Below are positions 1 through 9,399 of a stretch of 48,226 bases of DNA, piece by piece (position 1 is the first letter of the stretch; each line of letters starts with the position of its first letter). The position numbers and the translations under genes are program-made. Source of the stretch: Chloroflexota bacterium (GTDB taxonomy: Bacteria; Chloroflexota; Limnocylindria; Limnocylindrales; CSP1-4); NCBI GenBank assembly GCA_919901745.1, contig CAKKPP010000012.1, positions 87,457-135,682 of the forward strand. The letters run 5' to 3'. The notes under the pieces were generated by a model, which was not told the origin of the DNA, searched no databases, and saw only the letters and a program-made list of their open reading frames with translations.

Positions 1-44
1 CCTCCGACCCGTACGAACGACAGGTGCTCGTGTGGACCAGGTAG
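1..44 (+). CDS. 3' end of an upstream gene, probably class II glutamine amidotransferase (GlxB/MgsA-like)
   Basis: Reading from base 3, an open frame runs SDPYERQVLVWTR and stops at TAG 42-44. It overlaps the GTG start of the next gene by 13 bases, the tight spacing seen throughout this cluster. Only 13 residues are visible, so the family cannot be read directly. In GlxBCD and N-methylglutamate synthase operons the gene before the GXGXG subunit is the class II amidotransferase, and I infer the same here from position alone. The base composition and overlap support a real coding end. Confidence 0.5.
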   Translation, partial: SDPYERQVLVWTR

Positions 45-829
45 GCAGCTCCGGCTCCCGGCGGATCACCTACGACGCGCGCGGTCTTGCCGAGCCGCAC
101 GCGGAGGTGCCCAAGGTCTCCGAGATCGACGCCGGCCGCGCGGTGTTCGACGCGGCGAAGCTGACGACGCGCCAGATCAACCTGGAGCTCCGCTGGCTCA
201 TCTACGAACAGGGTGTTCGCGACGTCACGGTGCTCAATCCCGGGGCGAAGCACTCGATCGGTGTCGGGATCCTCCAGCGCTGCAAGATCCGCTTTGCCGG
301 CAGCCTCGGGTACTTCGGGCTGGGCGTCATCGACGGGCCGGAAGTGATCATCGAGGGCCGCGTGGGCTGGTCGGTCTGCGAGAACATGATGTCGGGCGTC
401 GTCGTCATCGAGAAGAACGCGGGCTCGCTGACGGGTGCTGCCATCCGGGGCGGCGACCTGGTGATCAAGGGCAGCGTCGGGGCGCGGACCGGCGTGGATC
501 AGAAGGGCGCCACGATCCTCGTCGGCGGCGACGCCGGAGCGGTCACCGGGTTCATGATGCAGCGCGGCCGGATCGTGATCTGCGGGAACGCCGGACCCAG
601 CCTCGGCGACTCGATGTACGACGGGACGATCTATGTCGGCGGCCGGGTGGCCTCGCTCGGCATCGACTGCATCGAGGGCGAATGGACCGACGCCGACACG
701 GAGTTCATCGACCGCAAGTTCCGGATCTACGGCATGGACAAGCCGTCGTCGTTCCAGAAGTTCGTGTGCGGCAAGCAGCTCTACAACTACGACAACCTCG
801 AGCCCGCCGAGCGGAAGCTCGTCCTGTAG
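32..829 (+). CDS. Glutamate synthase GXGXG-domain subunit (GltB C-terminal domain, GlxC/MgsB-like)
   Basis: 265 residues. From about residue 70 the protein is a ladder of Gly-rich turns (IEGRVG, IKGSVGARTG, VGGDAGAVTG, ICGNAGPSLG, VGGRVASLG). This is the right-handed beta-helix of the third domain of glutamate synthase, a structural domain without active-site residues. It is a separate polypeptide here, and the FMN domain follows 15 bases later as its own gene. This split is known for GlxBCD of rhizobia and for N-methylglutamate synthase of methylotrophs. GTG at 32 is the start used because it keeps the overlap with the preceding gene. The substrate of the complex cannot be told from this subunit. 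Confidence 0.85.
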   Translation: MDQVGSSGSRRITYDARGLAEPHAEVPKVSEIDAGRAVFDAAKLTTRQINLELRWLIYEQGVRDVTVLNPGAKHSIGVGILQRCKIRFAGSLGYFGLGVIDGPEVIIEGRVGWSVCENMMSGVVVIEKNAGSLTGAAIRGGDLVIKGSVGARTGVDQKGATILVGGDAGAVTGFMMQRGRIVICGNAGPSLGDSMYDGTIYVGGRVASLGIDCIEGEWTDADTEFIDRKFRIYGMDKPSSFQKFVCGKQLYNYDNLEPAERKLVL

Positions 830-844
830 TGCAGCCCAAGGCAG

Positions 845-2266
845 GTGACGACCATGGATGACCAGCCGTCCCCCAGCAGCGTCCTCGGCCAGAGCCGGAT
901 CTTCACGCCGGATGTGATCAACGACATCCACGTGAAGGCGGAGCTCGGTCGCTACCGGATGCGTGGCTTCTCGATGTTCAAGCCGATCCCGCACTGGGAT
1001 CAGCTGATGTTCCTGCCCGGCACCTTGACCCGGTTCGTGATCGAGGGGTATCGCGAGAAGTGCGAGACAAAGACGGTGCTGGGTGCTCGCTTCGCGCGCA
1101 ACCCGATCGAACTCGACATCCCGATCTACATCACCGGGATGAGCTTCGGGGCCCTCTCGATCGAGGCCAAGATGGCGCTGGCGAAGGGTGCCTCGATGGC
1201 CGGTACGGCGACCTGCTCAGGCGAGGGCGGCATGATCCCGCCGGAGCGCGACCTCTCGACGAAGTGGTACTACCAGAACATCCAGAGCCGGTACGGCTTC
1301 AACCCGCACCACCTGATGCTCGCCGACGCGTGCGAGTTCTTCATCGGTCAGGGCTGCAAGGTGGGTCTCGGCGGGCACCTGATGGGCCAGAAGGTGACCG
1401 AACAGGTTGCCGAGATGCGCTCGCTGCCGCCGGGCATCGACCAGCGCTCACCGGCCCGCCATCCGGACTGGCTCGGCCCCGACGACCTGTCGTTGAAGAT
1501 CCAGGAGGTCCGCGAGGCCACCGACTACCGGATCCCGATCCAGTTGAAGCTCGGCGCGGCGCGCGTGTACGACGACGTCCGGATGGCCGCCAAGTGCGGC
1601 CCGGACATCATCTACCTCGACGGCGCGGAGGGGTCCACCGGGGCCGGTCCGCACATCGCGACCGAGGAGACGGGCATCCCGCTGATGGCCGCGATCCCCG
1701 AGGCGCGCCGTGCGCTCGAGGACGTCGGCCTCGTCGACGAGGTCGACCTCGTGGTCGCCGGCGGGATCCGCAACGGGGCCGACGTGGCCAAGGCGTTGGC
1801 CCTGGGCGCGACGGCCGTGGCGATCGGCCATTCGGCGCTGATCGCCCTCAACTGCAACAAGGAGATCCCCGGTGTCACGGATTACGAGGGCACGGTCGGG
1901 GTGCCGGCAGGCAAGTGCTACCACTGCCACACCGGGCGCTGCCCGGTCGGCGTCGCAACGCAGGATCCCGAGCTCCGGAAGCGCCTCGAGGTGGATGCGG
2001 CGGCGCTGCGGGTCTACAACTTCCTGACCGCGATGACGATGGAGCTCCAGATGATCGCCCGGGCGTGCGGCAAGACGAACGTCCACTCGCTGGAGCCCGA
2101 GGATCTCTGCGCGCTGACCGTCGAGGCCGCCGCGATGGCCAAGGTCCCGCTCGCCGGCACGGAGTACATCCCGGGCGTTACCGAGCAGAACATGCTCAAG
2201 GAGCTTCGCGCGATGATGGCCTCCCATCTCGAGCAGACGGACCAGGTCGTGAGGAACGCGGGATGA
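845..2266 (+). CDS. FMN-binding glutamate synthase domain protein (GlxD/MgsC-like)
   Basis: 473 residues, matching the FMN/Fe-S central domain of glutamate synthase, which transfers ammonia channelled from glutamine onto a 2-oxo or methylamine acceptor. Visible marks are ITGMSFGALS near residue 95, the phosphate-binding stretch YLDGAEGSTGAGP near 259, VVAGGIRNGADVAKAL near 302, and a Cys cluster (C358, C361, C366) followed by PVGVATQ, where GltS binds its 3Fe-4S cluster. GTG 845 and ATG 854 are both possible starts; ATG 854 has GGCAGG upstream. The separate GXGXG subunit precedes it and the small unknown gene overlaps its stop by 4 bases (ATGA). Whether it makes glutamate, N-methylglutamate or another product is open. 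Confidence 0.88.
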   Translation: MTTMDDQPSPSSVLGQSRIFTPDVINDIHVKAELGRYRMRGFSMFKPIPHWDQLMFLPGTLTRFVIEGYREKCETKTVLGARFARNPIELDIPIYITGMSFGALSIEAKMALAKGASMAGTATCSGEGGMIPPERDLSTKWYYQNIQSRYGFNPHHLMLADACEFFIGQGCKVGLGGHLMGQKVTEQVAEMRSLPPGIDQRSPARHPDWLGPDDLSLKIQEVREATDYRIPIQLKLGAARVYDDVRMAAKCGPDIIYLDGAEGSTGAGPHIATEETGIPLMAAIPEARRALEDVGLVDEVDLVVAGGIRNGADVAKALALGATAVAIGHSALIALNCNKEIPGVTDYEGTVGVPAGKCYHCHTGRCPVGVATQDPELRKRLEVDAAALRVYNFLTAMTMELQMIARACGKTNVHSLEPEDLCALTVEAAAMAKVPLAGTEYIPGVTEQNMLKELRAMMASHLEQTDQVVRNAG

Positions 2267-2694
2267 GCGAGGGTCGCTTTCACGGGGGCAAGATCGACGC
2301 CGAAGAGCTGGCCGGACACCGGTTCCCGTACCAGGAGGACATCGCCCTCCTCGACGGGATCGACCTGCTCGCCCTGACCCCGGGCGAGGACATCAACTGG
2401 CTCGAGGACATCCATCTGCTCCAGGAGGACGGGGTGCCGGCCGTCTTCGATCGCTATTCCAACGCGTTCATCAAGATCCACTTCGCGATCCCGTCCGGTC
2501 GCGAGGATGAGGTCGCGCGGAAGGTGCTCATGGCGCATCTCACGGCCGGCAACTCGTACGGGATCCAGCTCAAGCGCAAGCACGCCAAGTTTGCCCAACC
2601 GATGCTCGGTCCCTGGGTCGAGGGCTCGGAATCGGTCGGCGAGGACTGGAAGCCGGCGACCATGGAGGGCTGGGAACGGCCATCGGGACACTGA
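2263..2694 (+). CDS. Conserved-looking small protein of unknown function in the glutamate-synthase-like operon
   Basis: 143 residues, soluble, acidic in the first half (EDINWLEDIHLLQEDG) and basic around residues 105-115 (QLKRKHAKF). It has no signal peptide or membrane segment. It starts at an ATG inside the stop of the FMN subunit gene and ends 5 bases before the amidotransferase, so it is cotranslated with both. I do not recognise the family. GC-rich third positions and the 4-base overlap make it a real gene. Its place between two glutamine-handling enzymes suggests an accessory subunit or chaperone of the complex, which is inference only. Confidence 0.8.
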   Translation: MSEGRFHGGKIDAEELAGHRFPYQEDIALLDGIDLLALTPGEDINWLEDIHLLQEDGVPAVFDRYSNAFIKIHFAIPSGREDEVARKVLMAHLTAGNSYGIQLKRKHAKFAQPMLGPWVEGSESVGEDWKPATMEGWERPSGH

Positions 2695-2699
2695 ATGAG

Positions 2700-3431
2700 T
2701 TGCGCGTCCTGGTCCTGCAGCACATTGCCTGCGAACCGCCCGGCGTGTACGAGGACGTCCTGCTCGAGATGGGGGCTCAGATCGTGCGGATCGAGCTGGA
2801 CGAAGGTGGCTCACTGCCCGACTGGCGCGATTTCGACGCGATCATCGCGATGGGCGGCCCCATGAGCGTCAACGACGAAAGCGATCACCCCTGGCTGGTC
2901 GCAGAGAAGCGCCTCATCCGCGACGCCGTCGGGGCCGGCGTGCCCTTCTGGGGGGCCTGTCTCGGCGTCCAGCTCCTGGCGTCCAGTTTGGGCGCACGCG
3001 TGTACCCAGGGCCGGCCCCCGAAGTGGGGATTCTCGACGTCACCTTGACGGAGGCTGCGCTCGCGGACCCGGTCTTTGCCGGGCTGCCACGAGTCATGCC
3101 CACGCTCCAATGGCACGGCGATACCTTCGATCTCCCTGAGAACGCGGTTCTGCTCGCCAGTTCTGCCGAGTACCCGAACCAGGCATTCCGCACCGGCCGA
3201 GCGTACGGGCTGCAGTTCCACCTGGAGGTCTCGCGCGACATGGCGATCGCATGGGCAGCCGTGCCGGTCTACGCCGAATCGCTGGAGCGAACGCTGGGAC
3301 CGGGGGCGACGCCCCGCCTGATCGCCGAGATCGCCGGCCGCGCACCGGCGATGCTCGACCACGGGCGTGCCCTGTTCACGAACTGGCTCCACGCGGCCGT
3401 CCTCGACCAACCCACGGAGATCTCTGCGTGA
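2700..3431 (+). CDS. Class I glutamine amidotransferase (GMP-synthase-type GATase domain)
   Basis: 243 residues. It hydrolyses glutamine, or a gamma-glutamyl compound, through a Cys-His-Glu triad. The nucleophile elbow FWGACLGVQLLA (Cys near residue 93) and LQFHLEVS (His and Glu near 178-180) are both present. MGGPMSVND near residue 50 is typical of stand-alone GATase1 proteins. The only start near the upstream stop is TTG at 2700; the ATG at 2695 is in another frame. Its stop overlaps the GTG of the FAD oxidoreductase. The class II amidotransferase inferred at the left edge would already feed the synthase, so this second one may instead cleave a gamma-glutamyl intermediate. That role is inferred. 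Confidence 0.85.
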   Translation: MRVLVLQHIACEPPGVYEDVLLEMGAQIVRIELDEGGSLPDWRDFDAIIAMGGPMSVNDESDHPWLVAEKRLIRDAVGAGVPFWGACLGVQLLASSLGARVYPGPAPEVGILDVTLTEAALADPVFAGLPRVMPTLQWHGDTFDLPENAVLLASSAEYPNQAFRTGRAYGLQFHLEVSRDMAIAWAAVPVYAESLERTLGPGATPRLIAEIAGRAPAMLDHGRALFTNWLHAAVLDQPTEISA

Positions 3432-4762
3432 CGCTCCCGCCCAGCGCTCGGTACGTCGTGATCGGTGCGGGCATCCATGGGCTGTCGACCGCGTGGCACC
3501 TCGCCGCGGAGCTCGAGGCGCGCGGGATCGGTTCGGGCCGCGATGTCGTCATCCTCGACAAGACCGGTGTCGGCGCCGGACCGTCGGGGATCGCCTGCGG
3601 CGTCGTGCGCAACAACTACTTCCAGCCGGCGATGCGCGAGCTGATGGCCCACTCGGTCGCGGTGTGGGAGTCGGACCCGGAGGCGTTCCACTACCACTCG
3701 GTCGGGTATCTGCAGATCGCCCCGGAGGTGATGCGCGGAGATGTCGTGCAGATCGCCGAGGAGCAGCGGGCGATCGGGTACGAGTCCGTCCTCGTCGAGG
3801 GCAAGGCCGACTGCCGGCGCTACATGGAGGCGATGTTCGGCGACTGGCAGGCGCAGGGCATCACCGCGGTGCTCCACGAGAAGCGCGGCGGCTACGCCGA
3901 GAACGGACCGTCGCTCCGCGGCCTGCGCGAGAAGGGTGCGGCCCACGGCGTGGAGATCCATGCACCGGTCCGCGTCACGGGGTTCCGCCGGTCCGGTGGG
4001 GCCGTGACCGCGGTCGAGACCGACCAAGGCGACATCGAGTGCGAGCAGGTCGTCATTGCCGCCGGGCCGTGGGTCCGCGACTTCTGGTCGATGCTGGAGC
4101 TGCCCGACACGACCGTGGTCCTGGGCCGCGACGGGCGCGCCTACGATCGACCAACCTGGACGTACTGGTGTCTCCAGGAGGGCACGCTGGGCGTCGATCC
4201 GCGGTCCCTGCTGACCGACGCCGGCAAGCTCCCGCCGGTCATCCACGTCGACACCGATGCGCCGCTCCTCGACGACATCGACGGATCGCTCATCACGGAC
4301 GAGCTATGGGGCATCTATTACAAGCCGGACGTCAACTTCGGCGGCATCCAGGGCGGAGCGATGCCCTGGGTCGTGGAGCAACCGGCCGCGTCCGTGGCCG
4401 TCGATCCCTATGGCGAGGCGAGCCGCGAGTTCACCGTCACCCCGGAGTTCGAGCGGATGTGGACGGCCGCCCTGGCCCACTGCCACGCGCGGTTCGTCGG
4501 CAAGCGCCCGCTCTACCGCAAGGCGCCGACCGGGGGGATCGGCGCGTTCACGCCCGACAGCTTCCCGGTCTTCGACACGTTCCACCAGAACGTGTACATG
4601 ATTGCCGACTCGAACCACGGCTACAAGATGATCGGCGTCGGAGCACTGGTGGCGAAGGAGCTCCTCGGCGAGCGGCAGGGCCTGCTGGAGCCGTTTCGAT
4701 ACGCCCGGTTCGCTGTGGGCGCCCTCCATCCGGTGAGCCACTCACCGTTCCCGTGGAGCTGA
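3428..4762 (+). CDS. FAD-dependent oxidoreductase, DAO / sarcosine oxidase beta family
   Basis: 444 residues. The N-terminus carries the dinucleotide-binding motif VIGAGIHGLSTAWHLA (residues 10-25) and a C-terminal flavin-contact segment SNHGYKMIGVGALVAKELLG, as in sarcosine, dimethylglycine and N-methylglutamate dehydrogenases. Such enzymes oxidise a secondary or tertiary amine or an amino acid. GTG at 3428 overlaps the amidotransferase stop by 4 bases. Coupling to a glutamate-synthase-like complex suggests a route that first forms and then oxidises an N-substituted glutamate, as in the N-methylglutamate pathway, but the alpha, gamma and delta subunits of that dehydrogenase are not seen here. 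It is the last gene of the run; a new promoter follows at 4779. Confidence 0.85.
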   Translation: MTLPPSARYVVIGAGIHGLSTAWHLAAELEARGIGSGRDVVILDKTGVGAGPSGIACGVVRNNYFQPAMRELMAHSVAVWESDPEAFHYHSVGYLQIAPEVMRGDVVQIAEEQRAIGYESVLVEGKADCRRYMEAMFGDWQAQGITAVLHEKRGGYAENGPSLRGLREKGAAHGVEIHAPVRVTGFRRSGGAVTAVETDQGDIECEQVVIAAGPWVRDFWSMLELPDTTVVLGRDGRAYDRPTWTYWCLQEGTLGVDPRSLLTDAGKLPPVIHVDTDAPLLDDIDGSLITDELWGIYYKPDVNFGGIQGGAMPWVVEQPAASVAVDPYGEASREFTVTPEFERMWTAALAHCHARFVGKRPLYRKAPTGGIGAFTPDSFPVFDTFHQNVYMIADSNHGYKMIGVGALVAKELLGERQGLLEPFRYARFAVGALHPVSHSPFPWS

Positions 4763-6991
<2,229 letters not shown>

Positions 6992-7003
6992 GGAGGCGAA
7001 TCC

Positions 7004-7594
7004 ATGACCCCCGTCCCTGATCCGGTCGCCGAGGCGGCCGCCTATCAGCAGTATCTGCTCTCGGCGCTCGGCAACGATGACCCCGCCGATGCCCAGGCCA
7101 CGACGCCGGGCACCTTGCGCGAGCTCTTCGATGCGGCCGGGTCCGCGCTTCGGGAGCGCCCGGAGCCCGGCGAGTGGTCGGTGATCGAGTGCATCGGGCA
7201 CGTCGTCGACGCCGAGGTCGTCTACGGTGGCCGCTATCGCTGGACGATCGCGCACGATGGACCGGAGCTGATCGGCTACGACCAGGCCCTGTGGGTCGCC
7301 CGGCTCCATCACATCGACGATGACCCGGACGAGCTGCTCGCGTTCTTCGGGGCGATGCGTGCGGCCAACCTGGCCCTGTGGCGTCGATCAACCGAACAGG
7401 AACGACAGCGTGTCGGACTGCACCGAGAGCGTGGCCCGGAAAGCTTCGATCTGTCGTTCCGGCTGATTGCCGGACACGATCGGATCCACCTGGCGCAGGC
7501 TCGAGCGGCGCTCGCCGCTGCCAGCGCTGCCGGCGCTCCCAGGTCGGGAGCCTGGGATGAACAGCCTAGGAGGTTCCGCGCACCGCTCGTGTGA
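7004..7594 (+). CDS. DinB-like / YfiT-type metal-dependent four-helix protein
   Basis: 196 residues. The fold is recognised from the spaced metal-binding histidines typical of DinB_2 proteins: ECIGHVVDAE near residue 66 and the C-terminal pair in AGHDRIHLAQAR near 155-160. EWSVIECIGHV and a run of long helices also match. Relatives act as thiol-dependent transferases with a bound divalent metal, but the substrate here is unknown. A strong GAGGAGG ribosome site lies 8 bases before ATG 7004, and only 12 bases separate it from ligA. Its 3' end runs 29 bases into the convergent gene on the minus strand. Confidence 0.85.
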   Translation: MTPVPDPVAEAAAYQQYLLSALGNDDPADAQATTPGTLRELFDAAGSALRERPEPGEWSVIECIGHVVDAEVVYGGRYRWTIAHDGPELIGYDQALWVARLHHIDDDPDELLAFFGAMRAANLALWRRSTEQERQRVGLHRERGPESFDLSFRLIAGHDRIHLAQARAALAAASAAGAPRSGAWDEQPRRFRAPLV

Positions 7595-7955
7595 CAAGGC
7601 CGACCGCGACAGGGTCGGCTCCGAGGACGACGATTCGCCAGTATTCCGGCGCGTACAGGCCCGGTTTCGAGTGGAGCACGCGGGGCGTACCGGTTGCGTC
7701 GGCGTCGGCCAGCGCCGAGCGGAGGACGCGCTCGACGGTCCCGACGGACGGTGCGTCGAACCGGGTCGGACGGGCTCCAGCGGGCTGCGCATCGTGGTCC
7801 GACGAGGCGAGCGCCGCGACGAACCGCGAGATAGCGCATGTCGGGAGGGCGACCTCGATCGTGTCCGGCGCGCCGACCACGGCCTCCCGCGCGGGGGTCG
7901 CCTCGAGCGGAAGCAGCGGCGTAGAGCGGCGGAGGCTGGGCGCCTTGAGGGACAT
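7566..7955 (-). CDS. Hypothetical protein
   Basis: 129 residues from ATG 7955. Upstream in-frame starts exist (a GTG at 8093 would leave 21 bases after the acetyltransferase), but the residues they add are low-complexity and rich in Arg and Pro. The recognisable part is the C-terminal half, which looks folded (LHSKPGLYAPEYWRIVVLGADPVAVGLVTRAV), with a strand-turn-strand ending. No family is recognised and there is no signal peptide. It lies downstream of the acetyltransferase on the same strand and overlaps the end of the convergent DinB-like gene. The start is uncertain. Confidence 0.5.
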   Translation of the reverse strand: MSLKAPSLRRSTPLLPLEATPAREAVVGAPDTIEVALPTCAISRFVAALASSDHDAQPAGARPTRFDAPSVGTVERVLRSALADADATGTPRVLHSKPGLYAPEYWRIVVLGADPVAVGLVTRAVRGTS

Positions 7956-8114
7956 GGGCAGCGTGGGGTGCCTCGGACGGGTCGGTACGGACTCAGCTTC
8001 AGCCCGCGGGCCTCCACCCTGAATCGCACCGTGGTCCGTCGCGGGCTTGCGGTGGGTCCCCATGCGACCTACGTTGTTCGGCGCAGGGTTCACGTCCGAT
8101 GGGACGGCGTCGCG

Positions 8115-8969
8115 TCATCCGAGCGCGTGATTGAACTGGCCCCACAGCTGGGTCGGCTGCCAGCGCAGTGGTTCCCCACGGATCATCCGGATCGCCCGCC
8201 ACGCCTCGGTCCAGCCGGCCCGCTCGAGACGATCGAGCCCGTCCAGGTTGAGATCGACCACGCCTGCCCTGACGTGCCCAGCGGGTCCCGCCCCGCGCTG
8301 CCGGTGCTGGAGGATCATGAGGGCGTCCTCGGGATCCACCGCGACCGTGGCGCCGCCGCCCCACGGGGCCCGGACCACGAAGCCCGCGAGACTCCCGTCG
8401 GGTCGCTCGAGGCAGCTCGCCGACGTGGCCGTTGCGAAGGCAGCCAGCAGATGCGCCCGATCCTCTCCGCTCGCCGCGGCGTCGAGCCGGGCCATCGTGG
8501 CCAGGTCACCGTTCGCGAACGGGCGGATCCGCCCGCGGTCCGGGTCCTCGGCTGCCGCAACGTCCACGTCGAGACCGGGCGCCTCGACCGTGCGATACCA
8601 GCATTGGATCTCAAATCCGAGCCGTTCGTAGATCGGCCGGCCCATGGCCGTGGCGACGAGCACCTCCGTCCGACAACCGGCCGTGGCCAGCTCCGCCTGG
8701 ACCGCCTCGGTCAGCGCGCGACCCAGGCCGTTGCCACGGGCCCCGGGGACCACGAAGATCGTGCCGATCCAGCCCACCGTGCCGTTGACCGTCCCCACGC
8801 CCGTGCCGATCACGACGTTGTCGCGCTCGGCGACGACCGGACGGCACTCTGGATGGACGCTGACGAAGTCGAAGAACTCGCGGCGATCACCCCAGCCGGC
8901 ATCGAGAATGGCGGCTGTCGCCTCAGCAACGTCGGTCGGACGCATCGGTCGGATCGTGGTCGGAATCAT
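8115..8969 (-). CDS. GNAT family N-acetyltransferase
   Basis: 284 residues with one clear GNAT domain at the N-terminus: TIRPMRPTDVAEA opens it, IGTIFVVPGARGNGLGRAL (near residues 70-88) is the acetyl-CoA pyrophosphate loop (R/Q-x-x-G-x-G/A), and AMGRPIYERLGFEIQ closes it. The rest (about 130-284) resembles a second, degenerate GNAT-like lobe ending in ALMILQHR...VVDLNLDGLDRL, so this may be a tandem GNAT. The start at 8969 is chosen because TACGAT sits 7 nt upstream, the window's leaderless signature; ATG 8978 overlaps that hexamer. It is divergent from gatC. The substrate is unknown. Confidence 0.85.
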   Translation of the reverse strand: MIPTTIRPMRPTDVAEATAAILDAGWGDRREFFDFVSVHPECRPVVAERDNVVIGTGVGTVNGTVGWIGTIFVVPGARGNGLGRALTEAVQAELATAGCRTEVLVATAMGRPIYERLGFEIQCWYRTVEAPGLDVDVAAAEDPDRGRIRPFANGDLATMARLDAAASGEDRAHLLAAFATATSASCLERPDGSLAGFVVRAPWGGGATVAVDPEDALMILQHRQRGAGPAGHVRAGVVDLNLDGLDRLERAGWTEAWRAIRMIRGEPLRWQPTQLWGQFNHALG

Positions 8970-8976
8970 GCGATGC

Positions 8977-8982
8977 ATCGTA
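8977..8982 (-). promoter_or_regulatory. -10 element TACGAT of the acetyltransferase gene
   Basis: Read on the minus strand, TACGAT is followed by 7 nt and then ATG 8969. It is half of a back-to-back pair with the gatC promoter across a 69-base gap. Confidence 0.5.
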
Positions 8983-9025
8983 GCGGCCACGATGCCCCGC
9001 CTGCGGTTGGTGGGCGCCGTCCGGG

Positions 9026-9031
9026 TATCAT
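9026..9031 (+). promoter_or_regulatory. -10 element TATCAT of the gatC operon
   Basis: TATCAT is followed by 7 nt and ATG 9039, with no Shine-Dalgarno sequence in between, so the gatC-gatA-aminotransferase-gatB message is probably leaderless. Confidence 0.55.
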
Positions 9032-9038
9032 CGGCGCC

Positions 9039-9341
9039 ATGGCCACCCTGTCCCGTGCCGATGTCGTGCACGTTGCCCACCTCGCCCGTCTGGGCCTGGA
9101 CGACGCCGAGCTCGCGCGCCTCGAAGGTCAGCTGAACCACATCCTCGAGCAGTACGCGATCCTGGCCGGCCTCGACACCGAGGGCATCCCACCGACGGCT
9201 CAGACGATCGAACTCGAGAACATCCTGCGCGACGATGTCGTGACCGCCTCGATGCCGGTGGCGGACGTCCTGGCCAACGCCGCCGAGCACGACGGCGCAC
9301 AGATCGTCGTGCCGGCGATCCTCGGCGGCGACGCCGAGTGA
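9039..9341 (+). CDS. gatC: Asp/Glu-tRNA(Asn/Gln) amidotransferase subunit GatC
   Basis: 100 residues, the usual GatC length. It stabilises GatA and wraps the GatA-GatB interface in the enzyme that converts Glu-tRNA(Gln) or Asp-tRNA(Asn) to the amidated forms. VVHVAHLARLGLDDAELARLEGQL near the N-terminus is the family signature, and LRDDVV in the second half matches the conserved LR-D-V motif. The start ATG 9039 is supported by the leaderless -10. gatA follows after 58 bases containing a short tandem repeat. Confidence 0.95.
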   Translation: MATLSRADVVHVAHLARLGLDDAELARLEGQLNHILEQYAILAGLDTEGIPPTAQTIELENILRDDVVTASMPVADVLANAAEHDGAQIVVPAILGGDAE

Positions 9342-9353
9342 GCGATCGCGCCA

Positions 9354-9396
9354 CGCTCGTTCGTCGCTCCGCGCTCGTTCGTCGCTCCACGCTTGT
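9354..9396 (+). repeat. 18-bp tandem repeat between gatC and gatA
   Basis: CGCTCGTTCGTCGCTCC plus one base occurs twice (9354-9371, 9372-9389) and begins a third time (9390-9396). It fills most of the 58-base gap and ends 3 bases before the gatA ATG, which has no evident ribosome site. Confidence 0.85.
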
Positions 9397-9399
9397 CCG

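Noticed and set aside
1060-2694. A long plus-strand frame joining the FMN synthase region to the small protein
   Set aside because: Its first 400 codons are out of frame with the conserved FMN domain. Only the part from 2263 is real and has its own ATG.
8978-8980. ATG 8978 as the start of the acetyltransferase
   Set aside because: It lies inside the likely -10 hexamer; ATG 8969 fits the 7-nt spacing and still covers the whole GNAT domain.
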